Source: Chromatiales bacterium
GTDB taxonomy: Bacteria; Pseudomonadota; Gammaproteobacteria; Steroidobacterales; GCA-2729495
Reading direction: 5' to 3'
Length of the DNA stretch: 64,000 nucleotides
NCBI GenBank assembly: GCA_020351875.1
Contig: CP070671.1
Coordinates: 2,667,766 to 2,731,765, forward strand
The translations under genes and the position numbers were made by a program. Positions 1 through 8,447 of the stretch are shown here, piece by piece. The notes under the pieces are model-generated. The model did not search any database. It worked only from the letters and a program-made list of their open reading frames with translations, and was not told the DNA's origin. Numbering within the stretch: position 1 is the stretch's first letter; every line of letters starts with the position of its first letter.

Positions 1-114
1 TCGGCCCTGGCGCCGCTGATTCGCCTGTCCTACGGCCGCATGGTCCTGCTGGCCCTGCCGTACACCATCACCATGAGCGCCTCGGGCCTGTTGGCCGTCA
101 TTTATCTGTTGTAG
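1..114 (+). CDS. nhaB: Na+/H+ antiporter NhaB, C-terminal fragment (cut by window edge)
   Basis: Frame 1 is open from the window edge to a TAG at 112-114 and encodes the last 37 residues of a membrane protein. The stretch [15 protein letters not shown] followed by a hydrophobic helix matches, from memory, the C-terminal region of NhaB-type sodium/proton antiporters. NhaB exchanges cytoplasmic Na+ for protons in the inner membrane. This copy appears to stop soon after the last helix, without the longer tail of the E. coli protein. The rest of the gene lies left of the window, so the call rests on a short segment. Confidence 0.72.
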   Translation, partial: SALAPLIRLSYGRMVLLALPYTITMSASGLLAVIYLL

Positions 115-452
115 TGTGACGCGGCGGGTGGCGCTGGATGTTGCAAATCGGCAAAATGCACGCCGCTGTGGTCCACCGTATCTGGCTTGCTGCGACTTCT
201 CGCGAGGCCCCGGCGAACAATAGCTTTGACATAAACAAGAAAGGAATCTGTAGTTTGCATGTCGGTCAGGATTCGACTCTCAAGTCTGCCGTCAAAAAGC
301 TGGCGCCTGCCGGCCGCGACATGCTCCAGATCGTGAGCCGCTGTGAAACTAAGAATTTTACAATGCGCCTATCGCTGTACCAGGCAGCGTCCGATTTGCG
401 GACCCATTATCTGGCATAGGCGCGCGCCGATCGTGTCGCGGGGAGAGGGGCC
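115..452. other. Intergenic region (338 bp) upstream of the sugar-nucleotide genes
   Basis: No convincing gene is present. A 93-codon open frame at 138-419 has no recognisable motif, no good ribosome binding site and no family resemblance. The stretch is visibly richer in A+T than the genes downstream and contains one good sigma-70-type promoter (226-254). A sequence resembling a sigma-54 site lies at 129-146 but its spacing is one base too long. Confidence 0.6.
226..254 (+). promoter_or_regulatory. Predicted sigma-70 promoter for the epimerase/ugd/manC/manB genes
   Basis: A perfect -35 hexamer TTGACA (226-231) is followed after 17 bases by TGTAGT (249-254), which matches four of six -10 positions. 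It points at the epimerase gene and would leave a leader of about 190 nt. The call is by pattern only. Confidence 0.5.
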
Positions 453-1469
453 ATGCGTGTACTCGTAACGGGTGCGGCCGGATTCATTGGCTATTTCGTA
501 TCCCGCCTGCTGCTGGAGAGAGGTGAGGAGGTAGTTGGCTTCGACAACCTGAACGACTACTACGACGTCAATCTTAAAAAGGCCCGGCTGGAGCTTCTGG
601 AGCCTTATGCTAATTTCAGCTTCAGGAAGCTGGATCTTGCGGACCGCGCCGCGATAGACGAATTATTCGCGCGCGAGCGCTTTGCACGAGTCGTGCATCT
701 GGCCGCTCAGGCAGGTGTCCGTTACTCGCTACAGAATCCGCATGCGTACGTAGACAGCAACGTTGTCGGCACCCTGCACGTGATGGAGGGCTGCCGAAAA
801 AACGGAGTGGAGCACCTGGTTTACGCATCAACGAGTTCTGTATATGGGGCCAACACGCGGATGCCCTTCTCGGTACACCACAATGTGGATCACCCCCTGT
901 CTATTTACGCAGCGACCAAGAAGGCCAATGAACTCATGGCCCACAGCTACTCATCGCTGTATGGATTGCCCACGACCGGTCTGCGTTTCTTTACCGTCTA
1001 TGGGCCTTTCGGCAGGCCGGATATGGCTCTGTTCCAGTTCACCAGAAACATGCTGGAAGGCAAACCCATCGATGTCTTCAATTATGGTAAGCATCAACGG
1101 GACTTTACATTTGTAGATGACATTGCCGAAGGGGTAGTCCGAGCCATGGATCATATTGCAGAGCCTGACGTTAACTGGAATCCGGTCGCGCCAGACCCAG
1201 GCACTAGCAACGCGCCATACCGCCTCTACAACATCGGCAACGGCAAACCGGTAGAATTGGCCAAATATATAGAACTGCTTGAAGATGCTCTTGGTCTGAA
1301 GGCAGAACTTAACCTGCTACCAATGCAGGCAGGCGACGTGCCCAACACCTGGGCCGACGTCCACGACTTGGCGGACATTGTTGGCTACCGGCCAGCAACT
1401 CCCGTGGAGGAGGGTGTCCGCCGCTTTGTCGACTGGTATCTGGAGTTCTACGACGTGCAGTTGCACTGA
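453..1469 (+). CDS. UDP-glucuronate 4-epimerase-type NAD-dependent sugar epimerase
   Basis: This is a 338-residue extended short-chain dehydrogenase/reductase, a normal length for the family. It shows the NAD-binding GxxGxxG turn (residues 7-13), a Ser-rich catalytic strand (about 126-130) and the YxxxK pair (Tyr152, Lys156). The [16 protein letters not shown] stretch after the Rossmann strand is typical of UDP-glucuronate 4-epimerases (CapI/LspL type) rather than GalE. It should interconvert UDP-glucuronate and UDP-galacturonate in the cytoplasm. The gene is followed by ugd, which makes UDP-glucuronate, so the two probably form a pathway feeding a surface polysaccharide. The ATG at 453 follows a purine-rich GGGAGAGGGG. 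Its A+T content looks somewhat higher than that of its neighbours. Confidence 0.85.
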   Translation: MRVLVTGAAGFIGYFVSRLLLERGEEVVGFDNLNDYYDVNLKKARLELLEPYANFSFRKLDLADRAAIDELFARERFARVVHLAAQAGVRYSLQNPHAYVDSNVVGTLHVMEGCRKNGVEHLVYASTSSVYGANTRMPFSVHHNVDHPLSIYAATKKANELMAHSYSSLYGLPTTGLRFFTVYGPFGRPDMALFQFTRNMLEGKPIDVFNYGKHQRDFTFVDDIAEGVVRAMDHIAEPDVNWNPVAPDPGTSNAPYRLYNIGNGKPVELAKYIELLEDALGLKAELNLLPMQAGDVPNTWADVHDLADIVGYRPATPVEEGVRRFVDWYLEFYDVQLH

Positions 1470-1543
1470 GCAGCGTCCCACATGGGACGATTTGGCCCAA
1501 GTGTCCGTGGTACACAGGGAATGACAACCGAAAGGGAACAAGG

Positions 1544-2878
1544 ATGAAACTGACGATACATGGTGCTGGCTACGTTGGCCTGGTCACCGGAGCCTGCCTG
1601 GCGGAGGTCGGCAACCACGTCGTCTGCGTGGACGTGGACGATGCCAAGATCAACGGTTTGAACGAGGGCCGCTTGCCCATTTACGAGCCGGGTCTGGAAG
1701 AGCTGGTTCAGCGCAACCACGAGGCGGGGCGACTTCGTTTCACGACGGATGTCAGCAACGGTGTCCGGCATGGCGTAGTCCAGTTCATCGCGGTCGGTAC
1801 GCCGCCGGACGAAGATGGCTCGGCAGACCTTCAGTACGTGGTCGCCGTCGCGCGCAACATTGGCCAGTGGATGGAGGATTACACGGTCATCGTCGACAAA
1901 TCGACGGTACCGGTGGGTACCGCTGACCGGGTTCGAGAGACGGTGCGCGCCGTGCTGGACGAGCGGGGCCGGGACCTGGACTACGACGTGGTCTCGAATC
2001 CCGAATTCCTGAAAGAAGGTGCGGCCGTCGGTGACTTCATGAAGCCCAACCGTATAGTCGTGGGCACGGACAGTGACCGGGCCGCGAAGCTGCTGCAACG
2101 TGTGTACCAGCCCTTCAGTCGTAACCACGACAAGCTGATCATGATGGATATCCGGTCAGCGGAACTCACGAAGTACGCGGCTAACGGCATCCTGGCGACC
2201 AAGATCAGCTTCATGAATGAGCTGGCAAACATGGCGGAGCTGTACGGCGCCGATATCGAAAAAGTCCGACTCGGAATCGGTTCTGACCCGCGGGTAGGCT
2301 ACTCGTTCATTTATCCAGGCTGTGGTTATGGCGGGTCGTGTTTTCCGAAAGATGTCCGGGCGCTGGCGCGCTCTGCGGCAGAAGTCGGCTACCGGGCCCG
2401 GTTGATCGAAGCCGTCGAAGACGTCAACAATGTGCAGAAACATCGGCTGTTCGAGAAAATCGCCGGCCATTTCAGCGATGGGCTCAAGGGCCGTACGCTC
2501 GCCCTCTGGGGTCTGTCTTTCAAGCCGGACACTGACGATATGCGCGAAGCGCCCAGCCGGGCTTTGATGGAGTCTGTGTGGGCGGCAGGTGGGCACATCC
2601 GTGCCTACGATCCCCAGGCTGGTCACGAGATGCAGCGCATCTATGGCGACCGCCCCGACCTTGAGTTGTGCGATTCGGCCGAAGCAGCTCTTGAAGAGGC
2701 AGATGCATTGGTCATCGTGACCGAGTGGCAGCAATTTCGCAGCCCGGATTTTGACCTCGTTAAGGCTCACCTGAGCGAACCGGTAATTTTTGATGGCCGC
2801 AACATCTACGACCCGGAGACGATGGCTGAACTGGGCATCACTTATTACGGCATTGGCCGGGGTAACTCCACGGCCTGA
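1544..2878 (+). CDS. ugd: UDP-glucose 6-dehydrogenase
   Basis: This 444-residue protein oxidises UDP-glucose to UDP-glucuronate with two NAD+. An N-terminal Rossmann fold begins with [10 protein letters not shown] (residues 7-16). The central-domain segment around Lys210-Asn214 (TKYAAN) and the catalytic-cysteine loop [12 protein letters not shown] with Cys266 are intact. A C-terminal UDP-binding domain follows. It lies 74 bp after the epimerase gene and 26 bp before manC, all in the same direction, which suggests one transcription unit for sugar-nucleotide supply. The ATG at 1544 is preceded by a purine-rich AAAGGGAACAAGG. Confidence 0.95.
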   Translation: MKLTIHGAGYVGLVTGACLAEVGNHVVCVDVDDAKINGLNEGRLPIYEPGLEELVQRNHEAGRLRFTTDVSNGVRHGVVQFIAVGTPPDEDGSADLQYVVAVARNIGQWMEDYTVIVDKSTVPVGTADRVRETVRAVLDERGRDLDYDVVSNPEFLKEGAAVGDFMKPNRIVVGTDSDRAAKLLQRVYQPFSRNHDKLIMMDIRSAELTKYAANGILATKISFMNELANMAELYGADIEKVRLGIGSDPRVGYSFIYPGCGYGGSCFPKDVRALARSAAEVGYRARLIEAVEDVNNVQKHRLFEKIAGHFSDGLKGRTLALWGLSFKPDTDDMREAPSRALMESVWAAGGHIRAYDPQAGHEMQRIYGDRPDLELCDSAEAALEEADALVIVTEWQQFRSPDFDLVKAHLSEPVIFDGRNIYDPETMAELGITYYGIGRGNSTA

Positions 2879-2904
2879 AGACAAGCAGAAGCAAGGAAGC
2901 GGGC

Positions 2905-4326
2905 ATGTCTGTAATTCCAGTGATACTCTGCGGCGGCTCGGGCACGAGGCTCTGGCCATTATCAAGGGCTGGCTTGCCCAAGCAACTACTGCCGCTGGCG
3001 GCGGAACGCACGATGCTCCAGGATACCGCGGCCCGTTTGGAGCATCTCGATGACGTCGCGGCGCCGCTGGTAATTTGCAACGAGGCGCATCGCTTCCTGG
3101 TGTCGGGACAGCTCGAGGCGCTTGGCATGAATCCAACGCTGGTGCTGGAACCCGAGGGCCGGAATACGGCCCCGGCGGTTGCGCTGGCCGCCCTGGAGGC
3201 GCAGCGCGCCGGGTTGGGTGCTGTGCCAATGCTGGTTCTGCCCGCAGACCACGTGATCAGGGAACCGAAAGCCCTGGCGCTGGCGGTTGAAACGGGTCTG
3301 CAGGCCGCTCGATCCGGGCAACTCGTGACATTTGGGATTGTGCCGACGGCTCCGGAGACGGGCTACGGATACATTCGTGGTGCTGCGGAAGCCGGCGGGG
3401 TGCGACCCGTGGAGCAGTTTGTCGAGAAGCCAGACACCGCGACGGCGCAACAGTACCTGGACGACGGCAACTACTTCTGGAACAGCGGCATGTTTCTATT
3501 CACTGCCGATGCATACCTTCAGGAGCTGGGCCGCCAGGCGCCCGACATGGTGGCGGCTTGCCACCGAGCAATGGGCGCAGCCAGCGACGACGGGCTCCCG
3601 CGGCGTCCGGACCCGGAAGCCTTCCGTGCCTGCCCTAAAGACTCCATCGACTACGCCGTGATGGAGAAGACCAGCCTGGCCAGCATGGTGCCGCTGGATG
3701 CCGGCTGGAGCGACGTCGGTTCCTGGTCCGCACTGCATGATGTGTCGGCCCGGGACGAGGACGGCAACACGCTGCTCGGTGACGTGCGCGCGGTGCAGAC
3801 CCGTGATAGCTATGTGCGCGCCGAAAGCCGGCTCGTGACGACAGTTGGCCTGGAAGGTTGCATCGTCGTCGAGACCAAGGACGCAGTGCTCGTGGTTCCC
3901 AGGGAACGCGCGCAGGACGTCAAGGCGATTGTCGACGCTCTGGGCGCTGACGAGCGGGAAGAGGTGAAGCTGGGGCGCGAGGTCTTTCGCCCCTGGGGCA
4001 GCTACGACAGCCTCGAGTCGGTACCGGGTTACCAGGTCAAGCGATTGACGGTTCTGCCCGGGGCCGTGTTGTCCCTGCAGCTGCATCATCATCGCGCGGA
4101 GCACTGGGTGGTGGTCGCCGGCACAGCGCGGATAACCCGGGACGATGAGGTATTTGACCTGGAGAAAAATCAGCATACCTTCATCCCGATTGGCGCACGG
4201 CACCGCATCGAGAATCCGGGGCAGGAGTTGCTGCACATCATCGAGGTGCAGGTCGGCGACTATCTTGGCGAGGACGACATCGTTCGCTTCGAGGACAAGT
4301 ACGGTCGTGAAGGCCGCACTGACTAG
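2905..4326 (+). CDS. manC: Mannose-1-phosphate guanylyltransferase / mannose-6-phosphate isomerase
   Basis: The 473-residue length fits the bifunctional type II AlgA/ManC/XanB family. The N-terminal nucleotidyltransferase carries the signature GGSGTRLWP (about residues 10-18) and a later FVEKP motif. The C-terminal cupin domain, roughly residues 355-470, holds the metal-site histidines in LHHHRAEHW. The enzyme makes GDP-mannose from mannose-1-phosphate and may also isomerise fructose-6-phosphate and mannose-6-phosphate. A good ribosome binding site (AAGGAAG) precedes the ATG. The adjacent downstream phosphomannomutase completes the GDP-mannose route. Confidence 0.94.
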   Translation: MSVIPVILCGGSGTRLWPLSRAGLPKQLLPLAAERTMLQDTAARLEHLDDVAAPLVICNEAHRFLVSGQLEALGMNPTLVLEPEGRNTAPAVALAALEAQRAGLGAVPMLVLPADHVIREPKALALAVETGLQAARSGQLVTFGIVPTAPETGYGYIRGAAEAGGVRPVEQFVEKPDTATAQQYLDDGNYFWNSGMFLFTADAYLQELGRQAPDMVAACHRAMGAASDDGLPRRPDPEAFRACPKDSIDYAVMEKTSLASMVPLDAGWSDVGSWSALHDVSARDEDGNTLLGDVRAVQTRDSYVRAESRLVTTVGLEGCIVVETKDAVLVVPRERAQDVKAIVDALGADEREEVKLGREVFRPWGSYDSLESVPGYQVKRLTVLPGAVLSLQLHHHRAEHWVVVAGTARITRDDEVFDLEKNQHTFIPIGARHRIENPGQELLHIIEVQVGDYLGEDDIVRFEDKYGREGRTD

Positions 4327-4344
4327 GACCAGGCGGAAGTTCAG

Positions 4345-5748
4345 ATGAGCGATACCGGCGGCTCTCCTTACAACATGTCGAAAGCAGCGACGCTCGACCT
4401 CGACTGCTTCAAGGCCTATGACATTCGCGGCCGGATCCCGGATCAGCTGAACGAGCAGATTGCCGAGCGGATTGGCCGCGCGTTTGCCGCGTTCGTGAAG
4501 CCTGACACCGTCGTGATTGGCTATGACATTCGCGAATCCAGTCCGGCCCTTGCAGAGGCCGTCGCGCGGGGCCTGCAGCGTTCGGGGGTCAATGTGCTCG
4601 ACATCGGCCTGGGAGGCACCGAGCAGGTCTACTTCGCCACGCCGCACCTCGAGGCAGGGGGCGGCATCATGGTGACCGCGAGCCACAACCCGGCCGACTA
4701 CAATGGCATGAAGTTTGTCCGTGAAGGCTCGCGCCCCATCAGCGGCGACACCGGACTGGACCAGATTCGCGCGATGGCCGAGGCCGGTGAAGGCCGCGAT
4801 GCGCCCAGCCCGGGTTCATGGGCAACGGTCGGCATCATGCCGGCCTATGTGGAGCACCTGCTCGGCTACGTGGACCAGAAGACTCTTAAGCCACTGAAAA
4901 TCGTGGTGAATCCTGGTAACGGGGGCGCTGGCCTGGTGATCGACGAGCTGGCTGAGCGGCTGCCTTTCGAGTTCGTCAAAGTCAATTTCGAGCCGGATGG
5001 CAGCTTTCCCAACGGCGTGCCCAATCCGCTGTTGCCGGAAAACCGCGGTTCGACGGTGGAGGCCATCCGTGCCACCGGCGCCGACCTGGGTGTAGCCTGG
5101 GATGGTGACTTTGATCGGTGCTTCCTGTTCGACGAGCAGGGCGTTTTCGTGGAAGGCTACTACATCGTCGGGTTGCTGGCGCGCTCGTTGCTGGCCCGGC
5201 ATCCAGGGTCTCGCATCGTGCATGACCCCAGGCTGACCTGGAACACACTGGACGAAGTGGTCGCGCACGGGGGTGCCCCCGTGCAATCCAAGACCGGGCA
5301 TGCGTTCATCAAGGAACGGATGCGTGCCGAAGACGCGCTCTACGGCGGCGAGATGAGCGCCCATCACTACTTCCGGGACTTCGCCTACTGCGACAGCGGC
5401 ATGATTCCGTGGCTCCTCGTCGCAGAACTCCTCAGCACGAGTGGGCAGGGGCTCTCGCAGCTGGTCGAGGAGCGTATCCAGCGTTACCCGGTGAGTGGTG
5501 AAATCAATCGCCGCGTGAAAGACGCGGCCGCCGCGATCGACGCGGTTCGGGAACGTTTCGAACCGACTGCGCTGGCGGTAGACGAGACGGACGGTGTCGG
5601 GCTGGAGTTCTCCGACTGGCGGTTTAACCTGCGGATGTCTAATACGGAGCCGGTGATCCGGCTGAACGTGGAATCGCGCGGGTCCCGCACCCTGATGGAG
5701 CGTCGCACCGCCGAAATCCTTGATCTGATCGATCGGTTGAATGCCTGA
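4345..5748 (+). CDS. manB: Phosphomannomutase / phosphoglucomutase
   Basis: This 467-residue alpha-D-phosphohexomutase resembles Pseudomonas AlgC. It has the phosphoserine loop TASHNP (Ser113), the metal-binding DGDFDR (Asp253, Asp255, Asp257), the [10 protein letters not shown] sugar-binding loop and the C-terminal phosphate-binding RMSNTEP. It converts mannose-6-phosphate to mannose-1-phosphate for ManC and may supply glucose-1-phosphate as well. The gene starts 18 bp after manC. A second in-frame ATG at 4375 is an equally plausible start. Confidence 0.93.
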   Translation: MSDTGGSPYNMSKAATLDLDCFKAYDIRGRIPDQLNEQIAERIGRAFAAFVKPDTVVIGYDIRESSPALAEAVARGLQRSGVNVLDIGLGGTEQVYFATPHLEAGGGIMVTASHNPADYNGMKFVREGSRPISGDTGLDQIRAMAEAGEGRDAPSPGSWATVGIMPAYVEHLLGYVDQKTLKPLKIVVNPGNGGAGLVIDELAERLPFEFVKVNFEPDGSFPNGVPNPLLPENRGSTVEAIRATGADLGVAWDGDFDRCFLFDEQGVFVEGYYIVGLLARSLLARHPGSRIVHDPRLTWNTLDEVVAHGGAPVQSKTGHAFIKERMRAEDALYGGEMSAHHYFRDFAYCDSGMIPWLLVAELLSTSGQGLSQLVEERIQRYPVSGEINRRVKDAAAAIDAVRERFEPTALAVDETDGVGLEFSDWRFNLRMSNTEPVIRLNVESRGSRTLMERRTAEILDLIDRLNA

Positions 5749-5800
5749 CGGGCCGCGATTGCCTGGCTTGTTTGCCGGCTTCCTGATGCGGGTCACCCAC

Positions 5801-5828
5801 TTGCCGCCTCAGCGGCTTGGGGTATCAT
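5801..5828 (+). promoter_or_regulatory. Predicted promoter of tRNA-Val
   Basis: TTGCCG (5801-5806) and TATCAT (5823-5828) are separated by 16 bp and lie 13 bp before the mature tRNA 5' end. The spacing fits a direct tRNA promoter with a very short leader. Confidence 0.55.
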
Positions 5829-5841
5829 TTGTCTTTCGAGG

Positions 5842-5917
5842 GGGCGATTAGCTCAGCTGGGAGAGCGCTGCAGTCACATTGCAGAGGTCACTGGTTCGAT
5901 CCCAGTATCGCCCACCA
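5842..5917 (+). tRNA. tRNA-Val (anticodon CAC)
   Basis: The 76-nt sequence folds into a standard cloverleaf. The acceptor GGGCGAT pairs with ATCGCCC, the D arm is GCTC/GAGC and the anticodon stem is CTGCA/TGCAG around the loop GTCACAT, which gives anticodon CAC. The T arm ACTGG-TTCGATC-CCAGT is complete and CCA is genome-encoded. It reads GUG codons. It stands alone between the mannose genes and the outer-membrane export genes. Confidence 0.96.
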
Positions 5918-6130
5918 CCCTCCCACCGAGATTCACTCCCGCAAGGGCCATATTGGCTGCGTACCTGCCGTGGCGAAAGCGCCGTTCATTTCCCGCTGCG
6001 GATTGTGGGCGGTTTCCTCCCACCCGCCGCCGCCAGGTCCTGGTTATGACGGCTTCGGGGCTTGGGCGCCATGTGGCCAAAGCGCCGCTGGCTTGCCGCG
6101 CAGGGCCTTTGGGCGGCCCGGCATCAAACC

Positions 6131-7396
6131 CTACCGTCGCCAGCCCCTGCCCTTGTAGCGCGCGCCGACGAAAAAGTAGTGGTTGGTCGCATCTTCGTTG
6201 AAGCCGTTCAGGTTCTCGTCATCGTCGTTCACGAATCGGTACGCACCAAACACACTCCATTCCCTTGCAAGTTGCCAGCTGAGCCGCACGTTGGCGCTGA
6301 TGTAGTCGCTGCTGCGGCTGGTCAGGTCGGCTACGTCTTCCTGGCTGAAATACAGTAATCCAACACGGCCAGTTAACTTCTGGGTGAGCTGTCGCGACAC
6401 GACCGCGTCGATGCTGTCACGTACCTGCTCGCCGCCATTGGAATTCGGGGTCACGGCCCGGGACACGCTCAGATCGAAGTTGGTCCGCTTGGCTTCCTTG
6501 CGCAGCGACGCACTGCCGACGAAATTCGTATCGTCAGTATTCTCTTTACACGGCACGACAAAGATCCCCGCGCTCAGGCACAGCGGGCTCCCGTCCGGCA
6601 GCGTCCCGACCTGTTGTCGTTCGAGCTCCACATCGGTGGCCCTGGCCCCGAAATAGGCGGAACCGGTCAGTGTTTCATTAAATCGGTAATTGCCAAACAC
6701 GCTGCCGCCATAGGTATCGCTGGTGTTGTCTATGCTGGCGCCGGACGCACTGGATTCGAAACGCGAGAGCTCCAGCTGGATGCCGGCGTCGGTTTTCTGG
6801 TTCAGCGTCCGCTGGAAAGCGGCCCTGCCGTCCCAGTACTCGTAGGGCAGACGCCCGGTTTGCAGGGTGTCTTTGTCGAAATCGACGTCCGTGTAAGTGC
6901 CGGATAACGAAAAGAGGTTGCGGGCACCCAGCCGGCGGGACCACCCGGGGCCAATCCGGAAGGTTTGCCGGGAGTCGTCGGCCCTGCGGACGTTGCCGGA
7001 TCCCGTTCCACCCCCGTCACCGGCGGACTCCACTTCGCTGGAGCGTACGCCAACCGTCGAGTAGCCGGCATCCAGCGTGTATTCTGATAACGCAGTCTGG
7101 TGGCTCAGCAGGCTGTCGATCCAGAAGTCCTCGTCCTCCAGGTCGTCGTCGTCGCCGTCGGCATACCAGGAAAAGCGGGCGCGAGGTTTCAAATCGAGGC
7201 TCGTGCGCGCGGTGGCCCATTGCATGTTCAGGCGGCCGTCGAGCACCAGGCCGGTTGCATCGTCTTCATCGTCTTCGTCGAGGCGCGGGTTGGTTTCATG
7301 AAGTGCACCGACTTCCAGGATAGGAATGGCCTCGAACACGTCGGCTTGAACCGGCGCGGAAACAACGAGTAGCGACAACCACAGCAGCTTTCGCAT
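6131..7396 (-). CDS. Outer-membrane beta-barrel protein of an exopolysaccharide system
   Basis: The protein has about 421 residues from the ATG at 7396; an upstream in-frame ATG at 7441 is also possible. I prefer 7396 because it places a clean signal peptide (MRKLLWLSLLVV, cleavage near VQA) at the N terminus. The mature part consists of alternating polar/aromatic strands typical of a large beta-barrel and ends in a strand with aromatic residues. Two acidic runs are present, DEDDEDD near residue 40 and DGDDDDLEDED near residue 80. It resembles the barrel proteins encoded beside PEP-CTERM/XrtA exopolysaccharide genes. It lies just downstream of the Wza-like gene on the same strand, so the two probably work together in polysaccharide export. 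The exact function is unknown. Confidence 0.75.
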   Translation of the reverse strand: MRKLLWLSLLVVSAPVQADVFEAIPILEVGALHETNPRLDEDDEDDATGLVLDGRLNMQWATARTSLDLKPRARFSWYADGDDDDLEDEDFWIDSLLSHQTALSEYTLDAGYSTVGVRSSEVESAGDGGGTGSGNVRRADDSRQTFRIGPGWSRRLGARNLFSLSGTYTDVDFDKDTLQTGRLPYEYWDGRAAFQRTLNQKTDAGIQLELSRFESSASGASIDNTSDTYGGSVFGNYRFNETLTGSAYFGARATDVELERQQVGTLPDGSPLCLSAGIFVVPCKENTDDTNFVGSASLRKEAKRTNFDLSVSRAVTPNSNGGEQVRDSIDAVVSRQLTQKLTGRVGLLYFSQEDVADLTSRSSDYISANVRLSWQLAREWSVFGAYRFVNDDDENLNGFNEDATNHYFFVGARYKGRGWRR

Positions 7397-7481
7397 CGAT
7401 GATTGCCAGGATAAGGTGGAATCAGGAATTCGATTTCGCATGACTAGGCTCGGTGGATGATTCTCTGCCCGTCGGGCTTCC

Positions 7482-8066
7482 TCAAGGAACGATGATCACG
7501 TCCCCGGGCTCGAGAATCAGGTTCTGACCAAGATTACGGCCTTTTTCAACTTCGCCGTACCGAAAAGACAGATCGTCCAGGACGCCGTCGGGTCGCCGGC
7601 GCAAAATCCGAACGTCATTTTTTTGCGCAAATGGCGTGAACCCGCCGGCAATACTCAAGGCCTGAACGACGTCGATACGCGCCGCTGCAATGAATTCACC
7701 TGGCCGGTTCACCTGGCCGATGACATAGACTTTGTTGCCCTGGATACTTTCCGTGGCCACGGTCACGACAGGATCGGGGATGTATTCTGACAGCCGCTTG
7801 ACGAGCTCCGTGCGTATGTCTTCCACGGACTGGCCCGTCGCCTGGATCTCTCCCGCGAGCGGGAAAGAAAAGGCGCCGTCGGGCCGGACCAGGACCTGTC
7901 GCTGCAGGTCTTCTTCCTTCCAGACGGTCACTGACAGTAGGTCGCCCGGATTGATCGTGTACGGCGCGATGCCGGAATCCTGAGAATAGACGGGCGGACA
8001 AATGACAAGCACAAGCAAATTAGCGGCCACGATTGCCGGCTTGATCCACTCTGCGCGCTGATTCAT
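7482..8066 (-). CDS. Polysaccharide export protein (Wza/EpsD-like, short OPX family)
   Basis: The protein has 194 residues with an N-terminal signal (hydrophobic segment about residues 10-26, cleavage near YSQ). The Poly_export domain begins at YTINPGDLLSVTVW, followed by an SLBB-type segment around KVYVIGQVNRPGEF and ending at LEPGDVIIVP. This length corresponds to short OPX proteins, which lack the C-terminal helix that forms the outer-membrane pore in E. coli Wza. A separate barrel protein may therefore supply the pore, which fits the downstream gene. AGGGG lies upstream of the ATG. I see no lipobox cysteine, so it is probably periplasmic rather than a lipoprotein. Confidence 0.85.
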   Translation of the reverse strand: MNQRAEWIKPAIVAANLLVLVICPPVYSQDSGIAPYTINPGDLLSVTVWKEEDLQRQVLVRPDGAFSFPLAGEIQATGQSVEDIRTELVKRLSEYIPDPVVTVATESIQGNKVYVIGQVNRPGEFIAAARIDVVQALSIAGGFTPFAQKNDVRILRRRPDGVLDDLSFRYGEVEKGRNLGQNLILEPGDVIIVP

Positions 8067-8447
8067 CGCGTTTCCCCTGCGTGCCTGAATTTCGGTCTTA
8101 TGGTATCTGGCCCTGGCGCCCGGGTATTGCCGGCAGTCGCGTCTCGGAGGAGCAGTTCTGCCGCTTCAGGGCCTGACGGGGGTTGGTTGGGCCCGCCAGT
8201 TTGTCCTTGGGCTGTCTGATGGCAGATAATACTACGAAATTTCTATAAGCAGTGTCGACAACAGCCCAGAAACACAAAGAAAACTTGGCCAGAATGTCTT
8301 CTGTCAAAACGCGATGTGAGACCCTTTCCAACCCGCCAATGGGCATCGCGCTCCTGGTGCTAGCAGCCAGGGTCGGTGCTGCGGTGGGCATGGACCAGAT
8401 AGTCTGACCAGGTCTCGCCTGAACATGGCTGAGTCAACGACAGCACG
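8067..8447. other. Divergent intergenic region (381 bp) between the export genes and the WecA-type gene
   Basis: No gene is visible. The right half (about 8220-8300) is markedly A+T-rich compared with the surroundings, as expected for promoter DNA serving both directions. A possible plus-strand promoter is listed separately. A weak reverse-strand GG-N10-GC pair (8160-8173) is not convincing as a sigma-54 site. Confidence 0.5.
8201..8230 (+). promoter_or_regulatory. Possible sigma-70 promoter of the WecA-type gene
   Basis: TTGTCC (8201-8206) and GATAAT (8225-8230) are 18 bp apart. The match is moderate and would leave a leader of about 210 nt. Confidence 0.3.

Noticed and set aside
129-146. 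Sigma-54-like site TGGCGC...TTGCAA before the epimerase gene
   Set aside because: GG and GC are 11 bases apart instead of 10, and sigma-54 promoters do not tolerate this well.
138-419. 93-codon open frame upstream of the epimerase gene
   Set aside because: No ribosome binding site, no family features, and a strong promoter pattern lies inside it.
2156-3229. 357-codon open frame on the minus strand across ugd and manC
   Set aside because: A long shadow frame produced by GC-rich third positions, with no recognisable protein features.
8160-8173. Reverse-strand GG-N10-GC pair upstream of the OPX gene
   Set aside because: Spacing is right but the flanking consensus is poor; such pairs arise often by chance in GC-rich DNA.
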